This document shows positions 10,301 through 22,300 of a DNA stretch of 64,000 nucleotides, one piece after another (the stretch's first letter is position 1; every line of letters starts with the position of its first letter). This stretch comes from Brachypterus glaber. Taxonomy: Eukaryota; Arthropoda; Insecta; Coleoptera; Kateretidae. The DNA lies in assembly GCA_958510825.1 (NCBI GenBank), contig OY294049.1, forward strand, positions 25,936,986 to 26,000,985, in the 5' to 3' direction. The position numbers and the translations under genes are program-made. The notes beneath the pieces are model-generated. The model searched no databases, was not told the DNA's origin, and saw only the letters and a program-made list of their open reading frames with translations.

Positions 10301-13300
10301 CAATACAGGTCATGTTTAAAGTCCAAATGCAGCAAAAAAAAAACAATTAAAACACAGTAGAAGTCGAAAAATGAACAGAAACAAACGACGATCTGACAGT
10401 ACTGACAGTATAAACCAACTACTTATAATTCGTCACCCCAGTATTTGCCATATCTCTATTTTGGGACATTTTAAGATTTTTACTGGGGAATTTTTGGAGA
10501 TAAGACAAATGAATACTGGGGTGATGAATTGTTTTACGACGGACAGCATTTCACAGCTGATAGAGATGCGTACTGCGCAAGGTCAGATATATTGCGTTAC
10601 GTCATTTCGCTGCCCCGTTCTGTCACAAAATAATCTTGCGCAGGCTGGACTTTTAGTCCTCTTTTCTTCTCTATGGTTTCCCCAGACGAGACATACATTT
10701 CTATACGTTTTTGGGGTCGATGAATCCGAGTCAAACCAACCCCAAATTCAGATTCAGCGACCCCGAAAACATAGAAATGTTTGTCTCGTCTGGGGATTTT
10801 TTTTTTCTTTGTGCCTGTGTTATGTAACGGCACATCCAGACTCGCATAACAAGCATAATACATAAGAATGCGATGCCATGATTGGCTTAATGTGCCGTCA
10901 TGTATCTTGTAAGCCAATCATGGTGTTGCATTCTTATGTATTATGCTTGTTATGCGAGCCTCTGGATGTGTCCTAACATAACTTATAACTTATGTTTGAC
11001 TTATTTTAGGATTACAGTACTGAAGGAATGACTCAAGGTCTATTAGTTTTTTTACAACATCTTAGAGAATTTGGATTGGTTTATCAAAGAAAGGTAATGT
11101 TTTATAAACTTTCTTTTTTGTAGTTAACAGGATAGAAGATTTTAATTTTAAACAAAATTATAAAAATATTAATTTGTTATTCCATCAATCTATTTTCAAA
11201 TCATTGTACAGAGTGATATTGGTAGACTGAAAGTTTTGGGCTGCTGGCCCTCTTCAGTACCAAGAGTGAACTCTGGATGCTGATTAAGAAAATGTTTTTA
11301 GACTTTATTCACAAATGGAATATAGCCATTAGATTGATGTAGACTCTTGGTACTGAAGAGAGCCAGCAGCCCGAAACTGTCAGTCTACCAATATCACTCT
11401 GTATGATTAGAATAGATTTATGGAATAATAATTTAATATTTTTATAATTTTGTTTAAAATTAAAAATGTCTGTCCTTACTAATTCTATGTCTAACCACAC
11501 ATTAGTGGTACTATGTGCTTGAGACATACAACTCTTCAACTTGCTACCATTCAAAGTCTCCAGACTAGGAGAGGTATGAGTAATTGTCTACATATAGCAA
11601 TAGATGGCGCACAAGTCTACATCAATCTAATGACTATATTTCTTTTGCGAATAAAGTCTAAAAACGTTGTCTTAATCAGCGTGCAGAGTTGACTCTTGGT
11701 ACTGAAGAGGGCCAGCAGCCCGAAACTATCAGTCTACCAGTATCACTCTATACGATGATTAGAAAATTGATTGATGGAATAATAAACAATAGAGTCGTTG
11801 GAAGCAGTTTTTTTTTTAATATTTTAAATTTTTAGAGAAAAGCGGGACGATTTTATCCCACAAGACTGGCATTAAATATCACAAGTTCACAAAATAAGGG
11901 GCCTGTGCTAGAGGAGGATGCCCCTAAGGGCTATCTTGTAGTAGAAACAAATTACAGAGTATATGCATACACTGATTCCAATTTGCAAGTCGCTTTGATT
12001 GGATTATTTACAGAACTTATGTATAGGTAAGGTTTTTTTTACAGTGTATGTCAAACTCTTTTTTAACCCTTTAAAGACAGATAGATAGATACTTGTTTCT
12101 CAAGACTTACATCTTACAACATTTGTTACAAATGTAACATAAAATATTAAAATGAAATAACAAACTTATGAGGCTAATTTTAAATTAAAAGTGAGGCCCT
12201 TTATTCGTTAAGGTTAAAGGATTTCAGTTTAAGAACATTAATTACAAAAAAATACAACAGTTTAATTTTTAAGAGGTTTAGGTTACTCAGTGCAAAGATA
12301 AGCCCATTCATAGCTCTGAGACTGTTCACTTATTAGAGGTTCTTATTTGAGCTATGATTCGAATAAAACCAATATGAATTTTCGTGTGAAGGTAGTGGGA
12401 GGAATTTGTTTTTAGAGACTTATATAAAGAGCAGAAGGTACTAGTGCTTAGTTTTCTTTATCTAGGTTATGCAGGTAAGCTTGAAACTGATCGAGTAAAT
12501 AAAAATCCTGATCAGTATAATTTTTATGCTTGACAAACAATTATAACGATCTGGTAGGTTTAACTGCTTTAATCTTAAGAAACAAATATCTTAAGAAACA
12601 AATTTTTGGGTAACGACTATTATCCATAGATAGAATTCTAGTAAGCCAAGTTTAAAGTTTAAAGGCGGTATATTCCAGGGGTATGGATCCTGATTCTAAT
12701 CTGACTATATAGTCTGGTGTATTGGAAGGTAGACCAAGCAATCTTTTGTAAAAAAACACTTGTGCTCTCTCAAACACATCAGGGTATTTAAGCGCCCATA
12801 CAGGGACTGAATAAATCAGGGTACTTAATATTAAAGAGAGGAGTTGGTCTTAGAGTGTGCCATAAGTGACATAACAGTCCCTGTAGCTGTTTTGGCACGA
12901 GCGACAGACGATTTGGCCATTTCTAGAAACTGGTTAGATGTGGACACCTAGATACGTATAAAGATAAGCGCTTACAATAGGTTCATTGTTAAATAAATAA
13001 AAATTTATCTTTAAGTGAAATCCTCCTTTACTGAATCTTACAATTTTAGTTTTTTTTTTATATTAATATTTAATTTGTTAATTGTACAATATTTTTCAAG
13101 TAGTTTAAGTATTTTGCAAAGATGAGTTTGTGATCTAGCTAGAATGACCAAGTAATCAGCATAAAGTAGTAAAAGAATATCAATAAGGTTGTCATTTTCA
13201 GTCCAGATAAAAAATAGCGAAAAGAAGTGCGCTAAAGGGTTCAACTTGAAGCACACCCTCAGGAATATCAAAGTTTTTGGTAAATTCATTGGATACTCGA

Positions 13301-16300
13301 AGTTTTATAAAAGCTTTGTTATAAAGTTTCATAAGGATTTTAATTAATTTTGGAGAAATGCCTTGATTATACAACTTATGCCAAAGAAGGCGGTGATCAA
13401 TCCATTCAAAGGCTCTTTTTTAACCATTTAAAGACGGGTTTTTTTTTTCGACTATTTGCCTCTCAAATGACGAAAATTGCAGGACTGCACGGACGGTTGG
13501 GGGACGTTCAAGTATTACGTAAGAAAATTTTGAGCAAAATTCATACACTTCATAAAACGATTCTCGCTTTATTAAAGGCTGTAGAGGTGTCATATTTTGG
13601 CTACACTCCCTAATAGAGGGGTGTTAGGGGAGGTACCCAAAATATGAAATCTCTATGGCCTTTAATAAAGTGAGAATCGGGGTATGAAGTGTATGAATTA
13701 TGCTTACGTAATACTTAAACGTCCCCTTGACGGATATATCCGGCACTTTAAATTTTCAAGTAAAACATAATGTTATACGAATGTATTATACGAAATCGTT
13801 TCAGTCGTTTAATTTGCCACAAAACAAAAAAAGTTACCTGATCTTTTAATGAGACAGGTCTATTCTTATGTATTATTCATCGCTGAATCCTAATCCGAAG
13901 TCAGATTAAGGGGTTCCGCAGTGAATTTTTTGGTTTTTCGGAATTAAAAAAAAATCATCGGAAAATGATAAAACTAATCTGACTTCGAAAACCGTATTTA
14001 GCTTTTTTTACCAATTTTTGAAAACTGTAGCATTGCATAACAGCGCGTAAAAGCCGAACAAGAAAAAGTTTCTTGATCTGGAGACCAGAGGTATATATAT
14101 ATATTTCTATGTATTTTCACACGCTGAATCCGAATACGTCACCAAAATTGGCCCAACGGGTCTTATTTTTTAATTCCAAAAAAACATAAAAAAACATTAA
14201 AAATGTTTTTTGCATTTTTCTCGAAAAATCACTGCGGAACCCCTTAGCGATGAAAAATACATAAGAATATACCTGTCTCGTCAAAAGATCAGGGTACTTT
14301 TTTTGTTTTGGGCTTGTGTAATAATTGAAACAAGGAATGATGCATAAAGCCACATCACATTCAGTGCAACATTATTTTTAGACTGTCGGATATACACACA
14401 CAGTCCAAGGACAATGTTAGAACTAATGTCGGATATATCCGTCAACCGTCCTTAAAGGGTTAAATTGTTTGGATCAAAAGAAACTAAGTCTACTATCTTT
14501 AGGGGATGGAAATGAGTTAAATAAATTGTTTTGGTTTGGACTTTTTTGGTATTTAAGTAAGGTCAAATCTCAAAACCAGTAAAATAGTTAAAAAACGTCA
14601 TTTATTTAATAATTATAAAAACAAACAATATTATAACAGCAGGGCCCCGAATGGAAGATATTAATAACACTGCTCTACAAAAAAAAATATTTGCCGGGGA
14701 GCTTTTAGTTGCATCTGGCTATATTTGATGCGCTGATTTCGGAACCTTTTTCCGTTTTTCTCGACCAGCTTGTTTTTTGAGATATAGCGCATAGTGTTTT
14801 TTTTTTTGCGAATTGATTATCTATTAATGTGGTTCTAAGCCAAAAAAAAAACGGATTTAAAATATCTTTTTTTTATAGGCTTCTAAATTCAAAAAATCAT
14901 ATTTTTTCGATATATTTTGATAAAATTTTTATATAAATACTACATTTTTATACGCAATATGTAAGTCTTAAACATATTTGCAGTTTATAAAAATAAAAAA
15001 AAAATAGATTTAATCCAGTAACGGAGATTTTACCGGGGGTTATCGAAAAAAAAATATTGAAGTATTTTATTTATTTTTAGAAGAGCAACACAAAAAAATA
15101 AATTTATTCTGTAAAAAAAACGAACAAAAAATAAAAAATTAAGAAGGGTAAATATATGCCCGAAACCGGTAAGCTGATCTAATACTGTTTTTTATTTAAC
15201 TTTCCCCTAACCCGAGACAAGCGTAACTTAAATAATTTTGGGAAAAGAACTATTTATAATAAAAAATAAACTTTTTTTCCTTGCTTTAAAACATTAAAAT
15301 AGCATTTAATAATTCAAAAATTGTTCTGCTTTCAATAACTCCCCGTAGAATCCCCGTTACTGGATTCAAACTATTTTTTTTTTTTCAAGCCTCACATCTG
15401 TGTTAGTTGAGCCGTATGTTTAGTATTCATATAAAATTGTCTTACAAATATAGCGAAAAAAATCTAATTTTTTGAGTTTAGAGGCCTATAAAAACAAACG
15501 AATAAAGATATTTTAAATCCGCTTTATTTGGCTTAGAGCCCTATTGATAGAGAACCAATCCACCGCAAAAAAATTAATTACACAATTTTTCTTTTACTCC
15601 AACTAAAGGCAAAAAACCCACTCGCGCTATATCTCAAAAAAAAAACACGAGCTTATCGAGAAAAACGAAGCAAAATGATGTAGGCAAATTTTTGAGGATA
15701 GAGCGGTGTAATTTGATTATACTCAAACTCTTTGGCGTTTCCACTAGTCAAAATCTAATGACATACCAAATAGTCAGTTATTTGTTTAGTAACAACAGAA
15801 AATCAAGCTGAACTTTAAATAAAACTTTTAAAGTACATGTCTATAAAAAAACTTGGCGCGCCTCAGCACGTTTTTTGATAAACACCCTTTTTTGAGAAAG
15901 TTTTATGTTTTATGTTTTATGTTTGTTTTTAACCTCGTACTATTCTACTTAATTAAGCATCCCCTAAGTCCAGGACTTGTGTGGGCTAGTAGTAGAGGGA
16001 ACCACCGGCTTTAATTGACTTTCGAACCAATATATCTAGGGAGTACGCCTTCGCCAAATTTCAATTATTAATTAACTGAAAAAGTCAATCGGCGCCAGTG
16101 AGGTTTGAACTCACGATCATTAGATCAGTGTCAGGCTATATCGATGCCATTGACCACTGAGCTAAAGTTTAAAGTCTAAAAGTTAGAATCAAAAAGTCAG
16201 AAGTCAAAACTATTTTTTTTTTTAATTATAGTCCTACCTTAAACAATAAGTGAGATATCGCTAAAAATTATTGCCCTGCGCCAATGTTAATCATATTAAA

Positions 16301-19300
16301 TATATCAAATTTTGATGTAACACAAATAACAAAGGTCCTGAATCGTTTGGTGAAAGATTTTTTAAATCGGACATTCCATCAGACATTTTTTCAACACCCA
16401 CTTTTTTCACATTTTCTCGACGAAAACTAAACACGAAATGGCAAAAAAAAAATATTTTGGTCGCTTTTAATAACGGGTCACACTATTCTTGAATACAAAC
16501 TAAGTTTTAATGACTTGCCAACGCAAACCAAGAGTTAATCCTGCTAGTAGGAGGTCTACACATTATAAAACCATTAGCAGTAAAATCCGAGGTGCTCGGT
16601 TTCGGAAGATAATGGACTTTTTTTCAAATTACCATAGCGGACTTAATAAAACTTTATTTTATAATGTTTTAGAATATTCTACATAAATTTTGGTTAGAGA
16701 TTTCAAATCCGTTTACATAAATAGTTTACCAATTCTTAATTCATAAAAAATATTTGCAGATTTATTTCGTAGGTTATTTTCTAAAAAAAAATGTAGTGCA
16801 GTGTATTAAATATGTCATATTATGACAACAATAATTCAGTAATAATTTTGACAAATAATTTTTCATCAATCGATACACTAATATGCATATTTTTTGAGAA
16901 AATAAGATGCAAGAAACCTCAGTGATACTTTTTTCCGAAATGGGAGACAATAGACCGTTTCTGTGAAAGGATTTAAATTATCTGATCAAAATTTATAAAG
17001 AATAAGCTAAAACAGTATAAAATGAAGAACTATTAATATATTAAGTCGAGTCGACTTAGTCAACTGTGGTAATTTCTGATGAAAAAAGTCCATTATCTTC
17101 CGAAACCGAGCACCTTAGATTTAACTGTCAATGATTTTATAATATGTAGACTTCCTACTAACAGGACTAACTATTGGTTTGAGTTGGAATTGAACCCATA
17201 TATTTATTAGAATATTTTTTGTTTACGTTTCAAATTAATTAGGGGGGCCAAGAATTTTGGCGATGTGTGTAAAAACGATTTAGTTTTTAAATATTTTCTA
17301 GGTTTCCAAATTTAGTAGTAGGCGTGGTAACTAGAGATTCAATTAGACAAGCCTTACGGGGCGGCATTACTGCCGATCAAATAATAGGATATTTAAAGCA
17401 GCATGCTCATAGCGAAATGCTGAAAGAAGGTAAGCAGGCTTTACCTCCGACGGTTGTGGACCAAATCAAACTATGGGAGTTGGAAAGAAACAGACTTACC
17501 TACAATGAAGGTGTCTTATACAGTCAATTTTTATCTCAGGTGAGTATTTACGAAAAATTTTCTTGATTTTTTTGTTATTTAAAATTTTTGGCGTTGTAGA
17601 AAAGTGGGCAGCCTGCCACAAAATAGTGGTACACTTCTATAACTTTTTTGACAATATAAAAAAACTAACTTATGATTAGTGTGTAATAGGGATCGACCCA
17701 TACGGCTTTTTTGCCGATACCGATAATCGGCCGATACCAAGGCGTCCTTCACTTCCAGGCCGCGCTACTGGCTTAGGCGCCAGACTTCCTAATGGGCCAT
17801 TCCATGGTCAGCTAAGTTGAAAATTTTGAAGCAAAATGTCACTTATTTGTCAAAAATAATTTTGTTATTTGTAAAAGAAAATAAATCTTATTTTTTACAA
17901 AAACAGAAAATATAATAAAACTAATACTAAAATTCGGAATATGTGATGGCCTGGTAATAGTAAATAGTTGAAAAATAAATAAAAAAGGTGCAAGAGAAAA
18001 ATTTTACTGCATTGAAAAGTAAAATCAGTTATTCATTAAATTATATTTTAATTGTTATTAAATGTGAAGATTATTAGCAATTTTTAGAGTTGTTTTTAGA
18101 ATAATTATTAAAATTGCATAGTTTTATTTTTATTACATTATAAAACAATGTACCTAGAGATACAACATATTGTATTTTTATTTTCCGACATTTGTAAGTA
18201 AAAACCTTATAATAAATATATAAATTCTAACTTAATTTATTAGTTTATTGCCATACATGAAACTGCGGTAACTTCTTTGATTCAATCAGCTTAATTTTTA
18301 ACTTTATTTTAGTAAATGGCTAAGAATTCTCACATATCAAATTAATTTAATTTTTTTGAGTAGTTTCGTGTTGTTTTTTAAGAAATGTTATATTTAGCAC
18401 TAGGATATTTAAAGGCAAAATTGAAACAACATTTTTATAATTTCATCCACATTTTTTAAACATTTCACCACTATATAATCAAATGTTAAGCCTTGAAATA
18501 TAAAACATTTAAATTGACAATAACAAATACTTAGTATTATTTTTAGTAATTTTTTCTTTATGTTGGCGTACCAGCGTTGTCAGACCCTAGTGGGCCGTAT
18601 CAAAGCCAACTAGATGGTACAGTAGCGCGGCCTGGAAGTGAAGGACGCTTTGCCGATACCGATATGGACTTTGCCGATATATATCGACATATTAAATATG
18701 AATAAAACAATGTTAGACAGTTCTATATAATAATTACATGTAAACCTTTTTATTTCAAATTAAAACAGAGCTCTTTTATATTAACTACAATTTAGACAGA
18801 TTACACAATATGTTTGAAAATGGGTATCCTAGGCTTTTTATGGTTGCTGAAAGCAAATCCGATGTTAAAAATTCAAAATTTAAAATGTTGGATCCAATAT
18901 TGCGTCGAAATTAAAAAAAAAATAATATTTTTTGTCGAAAATTAAAAAGTATTTTTAAGGTCGCTGAAACCGAATCCTATGTAAAAAACTAAAATTACAA
19001 AAGTAACATTTATTATATTAATCCACATCGAGAAAGCTTTTCTTCCGTTTCAGCGACCTCAAAAATACTTGATCACTAATTTTCGTAAAAAATATTGAAA
19101 TTTTAAGATTTCGACGCCATACTGGATCTGCCATTTTTAGTTTTTAACATCGGACATCGAAAACGGTGTGTAGTAAAAAACTTTCAGTTAGGCTAGTACC
19201 TAGACATTAGGTAGAGTCAGAATCCGTTGACAGGACCCAGACACTTTTCCAGCTGTTGACATGTGTTATTAAAGTTTTTTTAAGTAATCTTACTTTTTAT

Positions 19301-22300
19301 AGTATAAATTATATTATTATTTAAATTTTCTTTAAAGTTTTTATGATATAAATTATACCGAGTGTCAAAAGAAGTATTGCCTAGGAATTATCTCCGTACC
19401 TATAAAAGATATTTTTTCAAAATTTACAGAGCTTGTATGTACCGTATATACCCCCATTTTGGCATGGTGTTTATAAAAAATAACACTTCCCTAATAAGCG
19501 GAAGTGATACCAACTTTTGATTTTTATGGAACACTATATATTTGTTTACAATTTTGGATTGGCCTTTAAATTCTCTTTTCATTGATATATCATTTGCATT
19601 AAAGATGGCGCCACAGGAGCCGTTTTTCATAAAAATAACATGACGCCCATATTGGAATATTTCTGAAAGTTGACATTTCAAATTATTTAGTAGCTACGAA
19701 TTTACTGTTTATGTGAAACTGATTTTCTTTTGTTTTTATGAAAATGGCGTCATTTTAAAGCTTTTTTAAAAATCATCAACTTTATTTTGTACTTAATTTT
19801 CAAATTGAACGACCTATTTTTGATTTCGTTAAATTAAAAACTCAGGTATACTCCACAAGAAAAACGTATAAACACTCTAATAGTATTGGCCCTTTTCGGG
19901 GAAAATGGCCATATTCATACATTTAATATAGCTCCCAGCTGAATATGGTTATTTTTCCCAAAAAGGACCAACCCTATTAGGGTGTTTGTACGTTTTTCTT
20001 GTAGATAGACCAGGCGGCATCTGTTTTGAGATGGGTGAATCGTATACCATTCGATATTTTTGGATGAATGGGTCCAGAATATCACTATAAATGATAATTT
20101 CACTATGCGCATAAAATCAACCCTGTGCGCAACTTTTTATATAACAAAATGTTGCAAAATCGAGAAAAATGTCATGTTTTTTCTCCTTTTCGTGCATATA
20201 TCTCTGGAACTGTTCATTTTAGACAAATATTGAAAAGGAAAAAAAGTTTTGCAATTGAATTTTATATATAATAAAATTGATGCAAATCGAAAAAATAATT
20301 ATTATTATTGAAAAAATAGTAAAAATCACAAAAAAGGGTTAGAAAATTTAAAAAAAATGCAAATTTTCAAAATCATACAAAATTGTACATAAAGCCCTTA
20401 GATACTTGAAAATTTAAACAGATATAGAAGAGAGCTCAAACTTTCAAATGATTTTTGAAAAATTAAAATCCGTTAATTAGGAGAGCCTAGGCAACATTTT
20501 ACTGATTTAAACGCTAATTTTTTGAGCAGTTTTAAAATATGTTTTATATAAGTGCTTAATTAACATTAACATACAATAATAATTAACTTATTTATAAAAG
20601 AACTATTAAATTACAATAAGAAACGATATGAAAAAACTGCTAATCGATATCTTCTTTTTGTTGCTATTAGAACTCGCGAGTATTGCAAATTAATGTCTGG
20701 TAAGTACTCGGAATAACAAAGGTAGTTGTCGAAAAAACAGCCCTTATACCCTTGTAGTTTCAGTGTAAATGGCGGTCAAATTTGAACCATCATAACTTCG
20801 AAACTAATGAACGAATCATCATATTTTTTTTTTAAAGGAAGCGTCTTTTCAAGTACTTTCAATATATATTAAAAAAAAAACAAATTCATCTAAAATTCAT
20901 AAAGTTATTCTAATTGTTTATAAGCGAAAAAGTTCGGCAAAAGTTTAAACAGCTGCGTTGGCTCTCCTAATTAACGGATTTTAATTTTTCAAACATCATT
21001 TGAAAGTTTAAGCTCTCTTCTATACGTGTTTAAATTTCCAAGTATCTAAGGGCTTTATGTTCAATTTTGGATGATTTTTAAAATTTGCATTTTTTTTTAA
21101 TTCCAGATTGCAAAATTATTGTGCAAAAATTATCATACTGATTTTGATGAAATTTGGTGTGATGATTTAGCACACCATAAAGTTTTCTTGTGCCAATTTT
21201 AAAGGTCCTACGTATACTTTAAGAATCCAAAAAAAAAATCCCAAAAAAAATCGATTTTTCTAACCCTTTTTTGTGATTTTTACTTACTATTTTTGCATAA
21301 TAATAATTATTTTTTCGATTTGCAACCAATTTTATGATATATAAAATTCAATTGCAAAACTTTTTTTCCTTTTCAATATTTGTCTAAAATGAACAGTTTT
21401 ATTTATTTTATTTATTTATTCGTTTATAGTCTTTCTGGGACCTTACTCGAAGGTAGTTTATACCATATTTGACTGTTAATTACAATTAAATTTTAATTAC
21501 AAAAACTTCCCCCGTATGTTCCAAAATTTTCTTATCTGCATTTATCCATACAGTATATAGCAGTTTTCTTATGTCCATTATTGATTTCATATAAAAGATT
21601 CAGAAGAATTTCATGAAAAATGTATAAAATGTAAAATTAAAAAATATATCTGTTGACCAGAGATATATGCACGAAAAGGAGAAAAAACATGACATTTTTC
21701 TCGATTTTGCAACATTTTGTTATATAAAAAGTTACGCACAGGGTTGATTTTATGCGCATAGTAAAATTATCATTTTTAGTGATATTCTGGACCCATTCAT
21801 CAAAAAATATCGGATGGTATACGATTTACCCAAACATGGGGTTTTAAAACAGATACCGCCTGGTCTAAGAGTATACCTGAGTTTTTAATTTAACGAAATC
21901 AAAAATAGGTCGTTCAGTACAGCCAGGTACCACTTGTATTTTTTGACAATACATGCCATTTTTTATTAAACTTAATTTTTTTTAAAACCAATGTTTTCCA
22001 ATAAATTTTAATATTATAATTATACCAGCATTTAATATTATAATTATACCAGCTGGTATATACTGGTACTAGTACCAGTATAGTTTTCCATTTGAAAAAG
22101 TTTGTTACACTGTTTTGTGGCACCCAGTATAAAAAGACTGAATTTATGATTCATGAATATTTATTGAGGGTCTGTTCAACACTAACACAAACCTTACTCA
22201 GTCAACTTGTGAACAAGAATCTGGAGGTTTTATCCCTGATACATGCACTTAGTCTTTGAGGCTTCTAACCAGAGGTCGCCACGCTATAAGCGGCCGTCAA

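Larger units (their letters stand above)
12430..14520 (-). mobile_element. degraded LINE reverse transcriptase, interrupted at 13424-14459
   Basis: On the minus strand, 13415-13040 gives [36 protein letters not shown] and [14 protein letters not shown]. The last is the RT catalytic YADD box with its second aspartate changed. Then [17 protein letters not shown] follows, and further down [21 protein letters not shown] text at about 12780-12690. Many stops occur. The DLKKAF-like start continues beyond the 1-kb insertion at 13424-14459. Not functional. Confidence 0.7.
19810..21922. mobile_element. 2.1-kb foldback element with two nested insertions
   Basis: GACCTATTTTTGATTTCG...AACTCAGGTATACTC at the left mirrors GAGTATACCTGAG...CGAAATCAAAAATAGGTC at the right. 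Arms continue through GGGTCCAGAATATCACTA, GAGAAAAATGTCATGTTTTT and GCTCTCCTAATTAACGG, giving about 1 kb per side. Insertions break the symmetry: a palindrome at about 19853-20007 and a LINE tail at about 21405-21650. No ORF. Confidence 0.75.

Noticed and set aside
10371..10865. 164-codon ORF on the plus strand, the longest in the left half outside known exons
   Set aside because: It runs through two palindromic repeats (10428-10528, 10680-10830), has no recognisable domain, and an overlapping antisense ORF arises from the same palindromes.
16085..16172. Possible tRNA gene on the minus strand
   Set aside because: The A- and B-boxes are present but the acceptor stem does not pair, and a SINE body and tail follow, repeated at 32886-33003.
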